Shown here: positions 1 to 20,157 of the stretch, piece after piece
How positions within the stretch are numbered: the stretch's first letter is position 1
How the letters are laid out: each line of letters begins with the position of its first letter
Source: Streptomyces capillispiralis
GTDB taxonomy: Bacteria > Actinomycetota > Actinomycetes > Streptomycetales > Streptomycetaceae
DNA length: 64,000 nucleotides
Assembly: GCF_007829875.1 (NCBI RefSeq)
Contig: NZ_VIWV01000001.1
Location: forward strand, 310,001 to 374,000
Direction: 5' to 3'
The notes under the pieces: generated by a model
The model's input: only the letters and a program-made list of their open reading frames with translations
Database searches by the model: none
What the model was told of the DNA's origin: nothing
Program-made: the position numbers and the translations under genes

Positions 1-13358
<13,358 letters not shown>

Positions 13359-13737
13359 TTCAACGCAACCCATCTGGAAGAAGACCGGCGGACGGCTGGC
13401 CATCCGGTGGGGACACCGGGTGTTCGGTGCGGCCGTTCGGCGGGACGACCGGGGTGTCCGGGGGAAGAGGGAGAGCGGGGGCGGGGCGGGCGTGCCCGGC
13501 GCGGGACGTCACGCGCCGGGCAGTCCGGGTCGTCCGTGGTGCCGGGGCCCGCCTGTCCGCGGCGGATCCCCGGCACGACGCCGGGCGGGGACCGCCGCGG
13601 CAACTCCTCCGGAGCACGCGCGCAGCGCGCGTGCCGTGCACCCAGTTCCGCAGACCATGCGCCCAGTCTCGGGCGGTACGTCTGCGGAAATCCCTAGTGT
13701 GTGCGGCCGGAGCGCGGGACCCGACGGCCCGAGAGGC
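13359..13737. other. Intergenic region between dehydratase and PKS: operator and leader hairpins
   Basis: No credible gene is present. Reading on the minus strand from the dehydratase stop, there is first a PAS-LuxR-type operator sequence (13682-13697). Next comes a 21-base palindrome (13614-13634, 10-base arms around a single A), then a 10-base-pair hairpin (13494-13521, 8-base loop), then the PKS start. If transcription begins just below the operator, both structures lie in a PKS leader of roughly 300 bases. They could also terminate dehydratase read-through. Confidence 0.6.
13682..13697 (-). promoter_or_regulatory. PimM/AmphRIV-type PAS-LuxR operator upstream of PKS
   Basis: The plus strand reads CTGCGGAAATCCCTAG. 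The published PimM operator consensus, as I remember it, is CTVGGGAWWTCCCBAG; 15 of 16 positions agree. Such sites sit at the -35 region of polyene PKS and tailoring promoters, and here the site is 324 bases before the PKS start. No PAS-LuxR regulator gene lies in the window; it would have to be elsewhere in the cluster. The match is seen directly; function is inferred. Confidence 0.7.
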
Positions 13738-14775
13738 CTACCAGGTGCCGGCGGCCGCCACCAGCCGGCTGTAGTCGCGGTCGCGCGAGGCCTGGCGCAG
13801 GTCGGACTCGACCATCATGCGCATCAGCTGCTCGAAGTCGACCTCGGGCTCCCAGCCCAGCTCCTTGCGGGCGTTGGTGGTGTCGGCGCACAGCGTCTCG
13901 ACCTCGGCGGGACGTACCAGCTTGGGGTCGATGACGACGTGGTCGCGCCAGTCCAGGCCCACGTGCTCGAAAGCGATGCGTGCCGCGTCGCGCACGGTGT
14001 GCATCCGCCCGGTGCCCACGACGTAGTCGACGGGCTCCTCCTGCTGGAGCATCAGGTGCATGGCACGCACGTAGTCGCCGGCGAAGCCCCAGTCGCGCTC
14101 GGCGTCCAGGTTGCCGAGGCTGACCTTGTCCATCAGGCCCAGCTTGATCTGGGCCACCGCCAGGGTGATCTTCCGGGTCACGAACTCGGCTCCGCGGCGC
14201 GGGGACTCGTGGTTGAAGAGGATCCCGGAGACGCCGTACATCCCGAACGACTCGCGGTAGTTGCGGGTGATGTAGTGGCCGAACGTCTTGGCCACGCCGT
14301 ACGGGCTGCGCGGGTGGAACCGGGTCGTCTCGCTCTGCGGGCTCTCCACGACCTGCCCGAACATCTCCGAGGAGGACGCCTGGTAGAAGCGGATCTGGCC
14401 GCGGGAGGCGCCGCCGGAGGACTTGCTCAGTCCGCTGACCATGCGGATGGCCTCGAGCATGCGCAGCACGCCGGTGCCGTTGACCTCGGTGACCAGTTCG
14501 GGCTGCTGCCAGGACATGGGGACGAAGGAGATCGCCCCCAGGTTGTAGACCTCGTCGGGCTGGACCAGGTCGACCGCCGAGACCAGGCTGCCCTGGTCCA
14601 TCAGGTCGCCGTCCACGAAGGACAGACCGGGGATCATCTCGGCGATCCGGTCCTTTCGCGGGTTGGCCTGCCCACGGCAGAGCCCCCACACCGCGTACCC
14701 CTGGCTCAGCAGGTGTTCCGCCAGGTAGGAACCGTCCTGTCCGGTGATTCCGGTGATCAGTGCGCGCTTGGACAT
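13738..14775 (-). CDS. gmd: GDP-mannose 4,6-dehydratase (mycosamine pathway, NysDIII/AmphDIII-like)
   Basis: This 345-residue short-chain dehydrogenase-type sugar nucleotide enzyme should convert GDP-mannose to GDP-4-keto-6-deoxymannose in the cytoplasm, the first step to GDP-mycosamine. It opens with an NADP-binding glycine motif (ITGITGQDGSYLAEHL), has the SSSE segment and the YGVAK catalytic Tyr/Lys pair, and shows GMD landmarks such as NHESPRRG and the RDWGFAGDYV stretch. The start at 14775 has GGAAAG just upstream and begins MSKRALITG. It lies directly upstream of the PKS on the same strand, as the DIII gene does beside the I-subunit PKS gene in nystatin and amphotericin clusters (from memory). 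A primary-metabolic GMD is the alternative, but the context favours antibiotic sugar supply. The aminotransferase and glycosyltransferase needed to finish mycosamine are not in this window. Confidence 0.93.
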   Translation of the reverse strand: MSKRALITGITGQDGSYLAEHLLSQGYAVWGLCRGQANPRKDRIAEMIPGLSFVDGDLMDQGSLVSAVDLVQPDEVYNLGAISFVPMSWQQPELVTEVNGTGVLRMLEAIRMVSGLSKSSGGASRGQIRFYQASSSEMFGQVVESPQSETTRFHPRSPYGVAKTFGHYITRNYRESFGMYGVSGILFNHESPRRGAEFVTRKITLAVAQIKLGLMDKVSLGNLDAERDWGFAGDYVRAMHLMLQQEEPVDYVVGTGRMHTVRDAARIAFEHVGLDWRDHVVIDPKLVRPAEVETLCADTTNARKELGWEPEVDFEQLMRMMVESDLRQASRDRDYSRLVAAAGTW

Positions 14776-15460
14776 CTTCTCTCTTTCCACCGCCAGGGAG
14801 AGGACCGGTCGGCGTGGAGCCGGCACCGCGCCCGCAGACCGGAAGCGGCTTCATCCGAGGCGGGACGCGCGTCCTGAGGCGCACCGGTGCCTGTCCGGTC
14901 CTGCCGCATACCGAGACGCACGGCCTGCGCTGACTCACGAGCCGTCCTCGTGACGGCCATGCAAGCACCGAAACCCCTAAGGAATTTCCGAGTCTTCGCC
15001 GCCGAACCGCGCCGGGAGCACACTCGTGTCCCCGCCGAGACCAACCGCCGAAACACCGGACGCGAACCACCGGACGCGAGGCGCCCGACACCGGCCACGG
15101 GACGCCGGGCGGGCCGCGGGCATCAGATCTCCGGAGGCCGGACGGGCTGTCTGCGGCGGATCCTTTTTCACACCGGTCAGGCCTCGGGCCTCAGCCAACC
15201 CCGCACCGGGCGGGCACGGGACGCCGGTCGGCCCCGGGACGCCGAGCGCCGCGGCCCTGCGGCCGGCCCGGGCTCGGACTCACAGCTCCTGACGGAGTGA
15301 CCGAGTCAAGGCTGAGCTCGACTTCCTCCGAAGGTCGGTGTCAGGTAGAGGGGACAAAACTCCTGCTCGTAGGGGATCTTGCGCCCGTAGGCTGCACACG
15401 TGGCGAAGGAAGACGAGATCAACCCGGTTGTCCGCGTCGGAGGTGACCGGTATCGGACGA
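14776..15460. other. Long intergenic region upstream of the dehydratase
   Basis: About 685 bases separate the dehydratase from the HAD-like gene. The region holds a PAS-LuxR-type operator (14977-14992), which suits a promoter for the dehydratase, and a possible remnant reading frame that begins at 15400. The rest is GC-rich with short imperfect repeats (for example the ten-base CCGGACGCGA twice near 15057-15080). I see no other gene. It probably marks the edge of the polyene cluster. Confidence 0.55.
14977..14992 (-). promoter_or_regulatory. PimM/AmphRIV-type PAS-LuxR operator upstream of the dehydratase
   Basis: The plus strand reads CTAAGGAATTTCCGAG. It agrees with the remembered consensus CTVGGGAWWTCCCBAG at 14 of 16 positions; the two mismatches are symmetric (positions 4 and 11-side). 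It lies about 200 bases before the dehydratase start. Together with the site at 13682 it suggests that both genes answer to the same cluster-situated activator. Confidence 0.6.
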
Positions 15461-15552
15461 TCAGCCTGCGATGGTTCGTGAGGTGTCCAGGGAACTGGCG
15501 AAGTCAGCCAGCGTGTGGAAGTCGTTCTCCCGTAGGCCGATCCGCGGATTGA
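15400..15552 (+). pseudogene. Possible remnant of an unknown gene (50 codons)
   Basis: A GTG-initiated frame opens VAKEDEINPVVRVGGDRYRTIS and looks gene-like for about 26 residues. It then runs antisense into the 3' end of the HAD-like gene, where its composition stops looking like protein, and ends at 15550-15552. I do not recognise the family. It may be the 5' stub of a gene cut when the accessory segment arrived, or chance. No strong Shine-Dalgarno is visible. Confidence 0.2.
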
Positions 15553-16015
15553 CGTGGTGCAGGAGCCCGGGCCCTTGATGATGGGCGGCCACGTACGACT
15601 GATCCAGCTCACTCTGCTCATCGTCCACCCAGGCGAAAGGACGGCCGCCTGCGTAGTCCACCAGCCGCCCGGTCTTCCAGTGAACTCCATCAGGGCGTTC
15701 TTGGAGCAGGACGTCGCCGAAGTCGACGAAGGGAAGTTCGGGAAGGCCGAGGACCGGTGCGATCCACCGGTTGGCGTCGTCCATCCATGTGGTGGCCCAG
15801 CACAGCTCGAAGCCGAGCCGGAGCAGGATTCGTCCGTGCTCTGGGTTGAGCCAGACACGCAGGGGGCGTCGTCGGGACGAGAAGCCCCTGTCGTACTCAT
15901 GGGTGTCGTTCCGGGGAACTCTGAGTGTGGTGTAGCCGTCGGGACGCCTCTCCGGCTGGGCCGCGTAAGGGTTGAGTGGCCCGTCCACGTCGAGGAACAG
16001 CAGCGGTCTCTTCAC
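15461..16015 (-). CDS. HAD-like family protein
   Basis: The 184-residue protein opens MKRPLLFLDVDGPLN, which carries the DxDG nucleophile motif I of the haloacid dehalogenase superfamily. Later it has CWATTWMDDANRW (motif II-like region) and WVDDEQSELD (motif III/IV-like acidic pair). Small actinobacterial proteins of this kind are annotated as HAD-domain proteins of unknown substrate. The GTG start at 16015 follows GGGGGAAACC. GC content is visibly lower than in the surrounding PKS and hydrolase genes, which fits a recently acquired gene. It sits between the polyene cluster and IS relics and has no obvious functional partner. Phosphatase activity is plausible but not shown. Confidence 0.7.
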   Translation of the reverse strand: MKRPLLFLDVDGPLNPYAAQPERRPDGYTTLRVPRNDTHEYDRGFSSRRRPLRVWLNPEHGRILLRLGFELCWATTWMDDANRWIAPVLGLPELPFVDFGDVLLQERPDGVHWKTGRLVDYAGGRPFAWVDDEQSELDQSYVAAHHQGPGLLHHVNPRIGLRENDFHTLADFASSLDTSRTIAG

Positions 16016-16331
16016 GGTTTCCCCCGGTCTTGCTCACTGTGGACTGCCCCGATCAGCGCAGCTGTGGGATTGTCTCGGCATTGGGCCAGCTTGATTGATG
16101 ATCATGATGTGGGGAGTGCGATCACGGCATCGCAGCCTGGATAGCCCCGTTCACGGGGGCTGAGCCCGCGCCGCTTCGGCAAGCTGCTGACCACGTTGCG
16201 GCGCGATGGAGCAGATGTGGTCCACCGAGGCCGGCCGTGGAGTCTGCCGCTGGAGGACCAGGCGGTGGCCCGCTGTGCCCGAGGCGGCCCAAAGATCCTC
16301 ACGGGACAACCCTTAGTGACAGGATCGAGGT
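16016..16331. other. Intergenic stretch dominated by an IS relic
   Basis: The first hundred bases (16016-16120) show no gene. The remainder is mostly the decayed transposase fragment described at 16121-16292, followed by about 40 bases that hold the ribosome binding site of the next gene. Confidence 0.5.
16121..16292 (+). mobile_element. IS5-type transposase N-terminal relic, copy 1
   Basis: Translated in one frame this stretch gives GLSPRRFGKLLTTLRRDGADVV followed by HRGRPWSLPLEDQ. That resembles the start of IS5-family (IS112-like) transposases, where a helix-turn-helix region is followed by a 'GRPWSLPLxDR' segment. The frame is broken by a stop (TAG at 16150-16152) just before the conserved part, and the homology is lost after about 45 residues, so it cannot be active. 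A second copy lies at 17011-17175; the two share DNA sequence from the common ATCACGGCA onward. Confidence 0.65.
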
Positions 16332-16955
16332 GTGCTGATCAAGGGATACGACGTCGGCCCGTTGGTGCCGGGCGAGTCATTGCTGGTCCACCCGGGCTTC
16401 TGGTCGAACTACCTCCTGGCGATGTGCGGCGACGGGGGGTGTCCCGAGAGCCCGGTTCCAGAGTGGTTCGGCGAGGACGGCGCCGACGTCGATGCCCTGT
16501 CCGGGGTCCTCTTCGATCCTGAGCACTGGCCAGCGTTCAGGGTGCCGGCAGAAGACGGCCCCGGAGCCGTGGTGATCTACCGCAACCTGGATGGCGAATA
16601 CGGCACCGACTACCTCCTCACCCGTCCGGACGGAAGCCACGCCGAGCACATCGCGAGCTGGGACGAAGATTTCTCGGGTACTGGTCTGACATGGCACGAA
16701 CTGATCGGGATCGCTGACAGCCCGTCGCTCGCGGACGAAGGCGTCCAGGACACGGCCACCCGCTTCCTGCTGCTGCTTCCCCTCCTCACCGACCCGGACG
16801 TGCCGGAAACAGCATCAGCAAGGCTCGTCGCCGCCCTGACCGCAGTCGGCGCGCCGCAGGACACTGCCTCCATCGCGGCGGAGCACCTCCTGGCCCACCT
16901 CACGAGGAGATCCCGACACGACCCCACGTGGGCGTCTCCGCTGAGCGGCAGCTGA
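16332..16955 (+). CDS. Hypothetical protein between two IS relics
   Basis: The 207-residue protein begins MLIKGYDVGPLVPGES from a GTG with GGATCGAGG upstream. I do not recognise the family. It is acidic, with no signal peptide, membrane segment or known catalytic motif. The second half is Leu/Ala-rich and probably helical (FLLLLPLLTDPDVPE, LVAALTAVGA). Such orphan acidic proteins next to IS debris are sometimes immunity proteins or cargo of old transpositions, but nothing in the sequence proves that. The gene is bracketed by two same-strand copies of the same transposase relic and has somewhat lower GC than its neighbours. Confidence 0.7.
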   Translation: MLIKGYDVGPLVPGESLLVHPGFWSNYLLAMCGDGGCPESPVPEWFGEDGADVDALSGVLFDPEHWPAFRVPAEDGPGAVVIYRNLDGEYGTDYLLTRPDGSHAEHIASWDEDFSGTGLTWHELIGIADSPSLADEGVQDTATRFLLLLPLLTDPDVPETASARLVAALTAVGAPQDTASIAAEHLLAHLTRRSRHDPTWASPLSGS

Positions 16956-17303
16956 GAGGTGGGCCGAGCCGCCAGTCACCCCATGGAACGATCTTGGTCC
17001 GGCTGGTGTGATCACGGCAGCGGAATCTTCCTGGACAGCCCCGTTCCCCGGGCTGAGCCCTCGCGCCTTCGGGAAGCTGGTAGCGCTTCTGCGGCGCCGA
17101 GGTGCGGACGCGGTCCGCACGGGCCGGTCGTGGAGCCTTCCGCTGCCAGACCGGGCCCTGCTGGTCGCGGCCCAACGACAGTCGAAGTGCCGCGAAAGGG
17201 CCACATGTGACCAGCAGGGATGGCGTACCGCAACTGGAGTACTGGGACGTGGTTGCCCCGCACCGACGCGGGCCCGCCGGGGCACCGCGACGCTCCCGCC
17301 GAC
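16956..17303. other. Intergenic stretch with the second IS relic
   Basis: It contains the relic at 17011-17175. From 17176 to the end of the GntR gene I see no gene or clear signal, only GC-rich sequence. A frame that crosses the relic reads into this region but looks like chance extension. Confidence 0.5.
17011..17175 (+). mobile_element. IS5-type transposase N-terminal relic, copy 2
   Basis: This copy is better preserved. It reads ITAAESSWTAPFPGLSPRAF and goes on to a 'LRRRGAD' segment and GRSWSLPLPDRALLVAA, then loses similarity where functional IS5-type transposases continue with 'YWRTNLT'. Both relics break near the same point and end close to a shared GCGGCCCAA. That suggests duplication of an already truncated element, or a short non-autonomous derivative, more than two independent decays. 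Confidence 0.65.
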
Positions 17304-18149
17304 TCACCCGTCCCGCTGCACCACTGCCCGCGGGGAGAAGGTCACCGGCCCGCCGGACAGCAGGTCGCCCGGAGGGATGCCCGGCTGGTGTCCCACCGGT
17401 GGCTCCGTCGGCGCGGCGGCCGGGCCGAGGGTGAGCCGGGAGACGATGCGGTACCTGTCCCCCCGGTAGAGCGAGTGGACGTACTCGACCGGCCGGCCCG
17501 TGGTGCCGGTGGTGAGGCGTTCGAAGAGCAGGGCCGGCGAGAGCTCGGGGACGTCCAGCAGGTCCGCCTCCGCGCGGGTCACCACCGTGGGTTCGATGGA
17601 CTGCACCGCCTCACCGACCTGCACCCCGTGCCGGTCGCGGAAGTGCTCGTACAGATCTCCCTGTTCCAGTTCCTCCCTGGTCAGTTCCGGCACGAGGTCC
17701 GCCGGGACGTGCAGATGCTCGATGGCCATGGGCGAGCCGTCGACCAGCCGGAGACGGGCCACGTAGCGGATCCGGGCGGCCGGCGACACGCGCAGTCTGC
17801 GCCCCACCCGGGCACCCGCCGGCAGGGTGCGCAGCTCCAGGACCTTGCTGGTCCACACGCCGCCGGCCCGGGGCAGGGTGAAGGAGTTCCGCTCCGGGGC
17901 CAGTTCCTGGGTGATCTTCTCGGCGGCCACGAACATGCCGCGGCCGTGCTCGCGCACCAGCAGTCCCGCCACGACCAGTTCGTCCACCGCGGCGCGCAGC
18001 GTCGGGCGCGACACGCCGAGCCGGGCGCACAGGCTGCGCTCCGAGGGGATGGCGTCGCCGGGGCACCGGGCGTCGATGAGTTCGAGGATCGCGTCGCGCA
18101 CCCGTTCCCGCTTGAGCACGGCACCTGAGGCGGCGGGATCGATCTCCAT
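17304..18149 (-). CDS. GntR family regulator, HutC/DasR type (UTRA domain)
   Basis: The 281-residue protein has a winged helix-turn-helix at about residues 12-80 (IPSERSLCARLGVSRPTLR) and a UTRA ligand-binding domain at about 95-245. A run of family landmarks supports this: ARIRYVARLRLVDGSPMAIE and EYVHSLYRGDRY. UTRA regulators of this type sense small sugars or sugar phosphates and repress in their absence. It is transcribed away from the CBM3/GH16-like gene, and the shared region has a TGGTCTATGCCA site that resembles the DasR/HutC operator (TGGTCTAGACCA). Two perfect 16-base tandem repeats lie just before its own start. The likely job is control of the divergent secreted enzyme; the effector is unknown. 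Confidence 0.9.
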   Translation of the reverse strand: MEIDPAASGAVLKRERVRDAILELIDARCPGDAIPSERSLCARLGVSRPTLRAAVDELVVAGLLVREHGRGMFVAAEKITQELAPERNSFTLPRAGGVWTSKVLELRTLPAGARVGRRLRVSPAARIRYVARLRLVDGSPMAIEHLHVPADLVPELTREELEQGDLYEHFRDRHGVQVGEAVQSIEPTVVTRAEADLLDVPELSPALLFERLTTGTTGRPVEYVHSLYRGDRYRIVSRLTLGPAAAPTEPPVGHQPGIPPGDLLSGGPVTFSPRAVVQRDG

Positions 18150-18167
18150 GCGGGACTCCCGTTCGTC

Positions 18168-18199
18168 GTCGGATCGGTGGGCCGTCGGATCGGTGGGCC
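18168..18199. repeat. Two perfect 16-base tandem repeats
   Basis: GTCGGATCGGTGGGCC occurs at 18168-18183 and again at 18184-18199 with no spacer, 19 bases before the GntR start codon. It may be an autoregulatory operator or a slippage product; the sequence does not decide. Confidence 0.6.
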
Positions 18200-18308
18200 G
18201 TGTGACCTTCGGGGCACTGCTGCGGCTTCGACCATAACCGGTCCACCGGTCGGGTCCATTCGGCCCGGCACGTCAATTCCCCGATGTGCGGGGAGGGTTG
18301 ACGGCCAC

Positions 18309-18323
18309 ATTGGTCTATGCCAC
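18309..18323. promoter_or_regulatory. HutC/DasR-like operator
   Basis: ATTGGTCTATGCCAC matches the DasR-type core TGGTCTAGACCA at 10 of 12 positions and lies just downstream of a TTGACG hexamer on the plus strand. The nearest regulator, at 17304-18149, is of the same family, so it is the likely ligand. DasR itself is an alternative. Confidence 0.55.
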
Positions 18324-18526
18324 CTTCGACGGCATCGACTGGTAAAGCCCCGGGGCCAACTGGTCAACCCCGGCGGCCGTGCGGTCCGCCGCTCGTGCTC
18401 CGCCCGCGGGCCGACGCGTCCCGCGGGAGACGGACCATCGGCCTCCGGTCCACGGCGGGCGGCACCGCCCCGCACACCGCCCGGACGCTCCACCGTGCGC
18501 CACCCCCCACTGCGAAAGGAACACGG

Positions 18527-19942
18527 ATGAGTACTCGTCCCACCGGCCGCCGCACCCGCGCGGCACTCGCGCTGACCGCCCTGCTCGGCAGCGCCGCCCT
18601 GGCGGGTCTTCCCGCCGGCACCGCCGCCGCCGCGGACGGCAGCCTCTCCGTGCAGTACCGCACCGGGTCGGGCGGGGCCACCGCCGACCAGAGCGAGCCC
18701 TGGCTCAAGGTCCGCAACACCGGTGCGGCCACCGTCCAGTTGAGCCAGGTGAAGATCCGCTACTACTTCAAGGCGGACTCCCCCGACGCCACGTACGCCT
18801 TCGCCTGCTCCTGGGCGGTCAGAGGCTGCTCCGCCATCACCGGCACGTTCGGCACCCTCGCCCGCCCCACCGCGACGGCCGACCGCTACCTGGAGATCGG
18901 GTTCACCTCCGCCGCCGGATCCCTGGCCCCCGGCGCCGACACCGGGGACATGCAGCTGCGCTTCCACCGGACGAACTGGCAGACACTGCGGCAGAGCGAC
19001 GACTACTCCTTCAACGGCACCCAGACCTCCTACGCCGACTGGAACAAGGTCACCGCTCGGCTCTCCGACGCCACGGTGTGGGGCACGGCCCCCGAGGGCA
19101 ACGGCTCCACCGATCCGACCGACCCGCCGGCCGGCGGCCAGGCCCTGTTCGACGACTTCTCCTACACCTCCCACACCGACCCGGCGATCTCCGCGCACGG
19201 CTGGAGCGTGCGCGCCAACTCCGGCGGCCCGGGGGTGCCCGGCGCGACCTGGGACCCGTCGAAGGTCACCTTCAGCGCCTCGGGCGGCAACTCGGTGATG
19301 AACCTGGAGACCTCCACCGCCGGCACCGGCGCCTCCACCGTCCACACCGAAGTGCTCACCAAGAGCATGAAGTTCAAGAACGGCACCTACGCCGCCCGCG
19401 TCCGGTTCTCCGACACGCCGAAGTACGGGCCCGACGGCGACCGGATCGTCCAGGCCTTCTTCACCATCAACGACCTCAAGGCCCCCATGGCCGACGACTA
19501 CGCCGAGTACGACTTCGAGTACCTGCCCAACGGCGGCTGGGGCGAGCCGGCCAACATCCTCTACACGACCTCCTGGGAGACCTTCAACCCGGACCCCTGG
19601 CAGGCCGTCAACCAGCACACCGAGAGCCGGCAGAGCTTCAGCGGCTGGCACGACCTCGTCGTGACCATCGACAACAGCGCCATCACCTACTACGTCGACG
19701 GCCGGCACTTCGGCACGCACGACGCGGCCTATCTGCCCGAGCGCCCCATGTCCATCAACTTCAACCAGTGGCTGATCGACCTCCAGGGGCAGACCTCGAC
19801 CACGCCCCGCGCCTACGACCAGCAGGTCGACTACGTGCTGCACGTGAAGGACCAGGTCCTCACCCCGGCGCAGGTGGCCGCGAAGGTCACCGCCTACCGC
19901 GACGCCGGCACGTCCTTCGTGGACGAGGTCCCGGCCCCGTGA
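18527..19942 (+). CDS. Secreted CBM3 plus GH16-like polysaccharide-acting protein
   Basis: The 471-residue protein has a signal peptide (residues 1 to about 36, ending GTAAAA). A family 3 cellulose-binding module follows at about 39-190 (LSVQYRTGSG, PWLKVRNTG, VKIRYYF). A short Thr/Pro/Gly linker leads to a catalytic-like beta-sandwich at about 208-455. Near residue 326 the segment AEYDFEY has the E-x-D-F-E spacing of the GH16 catalytic strand. The GH16 assignment is an inference from this motif and the fold-like strand pattern. The start at 18527 has GAAAGGA eight bases upstream. It probably acts outside the cell on plant cell wall glucan under the divergent GntR regulator. A strong palindromic terminator follows. 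Confidence 0.82.
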   Translation: MSTRPTGRRTRAALALTALLGSAALAGLPAGTAAAADGSLSVQYRTGSGGATADQSEPWLKVRNTGAATVQLSQVKIRYYFKADSPDATYAFACSWAVRGCSAITGTFGTLARPTATADRYLEIGFTSAAGSLAPGADTGDMQLRFHRTNWQTLRQSDDYSFNGTQTSYADWNKVTARLSDATVWGTAPEGNGSTDPTDPPAGGQALFDDFSYTSHTDPAISAHGWSVRANSGGPGVPGATWDPSKVTFSASGGNSVMNLETSTAGTGASTVHTEVLTKSMKFKNGTYAARVRFSDTPKYGPDGDRIVQAFFTINDLKAPMADDYAEYDFEYLPNGGWGEPANILYTTSWETFNPDPWQAVNQHTESRQSFSGWHDLVVTIDNSAITYYVDGRHFGTHDAAYLPERPMSINFNQWLIDLQGQTSTTPRAYDQQVDYVLHVKDQVLTPAQVAAKVTAYRDAGTSFVDEVPAP

Positions 19943-19965
19943 CGGCCTGACGGTCGCACACTCCC

Positions 19966-20013
19966 CGCGACGGTGCGGCCGGGGACCGGCCGGTCCCCGG
20001 CCGCACCGTCGCG
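19966..20013 (+). terminator. 48-base perfect palindrome terminator
   Basis: Two 24-base arms pair perfectly around a GGCC centre, 23 bases after the stop of the CBM3 gene. There is no U tract, as is usual for Streptomyces terminators. Confidence 0.8.
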
Positions 20014-20115
20014 CGTGACTTCTCCCGGAGTTCACGTGATCTTCTCCGAGGGCTTCCGCCCACGCGTCCGGAGAGCTGGACCGTGGGGCGCGGCCCGGCA
20101 GCCGGGCCGCGGTTG

Positions 20116-20127
20116 GACAACGTTGTC
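20116..20127. promoter_or_regulatory. LacI-type palindromic operator before the GH92 gene
   Basis: GACAACGTTGTC is a perfect 12-base palindrome with the central CG typical of LacI-family operators, 30 bases upstream of the GH92 start. The LacI gene in this window has a different box (ATGTTTACGTAAACAT), so the regulator for this site is probably encoded elsewhere. Confidence 0.55.
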
Positions 20128-20157
20128 ACGTCCATGGAGAGCAGGGATACGCACACC

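Larger units (their letters stand above)
18150..18526. other. Divergent control region (GntR regulator / CBM3-GH16 gene)
   Basis: No gene is seen. Moving left to right there are two tandem 16-base repeats (18168-18199), a TTGACG hexamer on the plus strand at 18298-18303, the HutC-like operator (18309-18323), two further TGGT half-site-like copies (18340 and 18361), a GC-rich leader and the AAAGGA ribosome binding site of the secreted enzyme. Confidence 0.6.
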
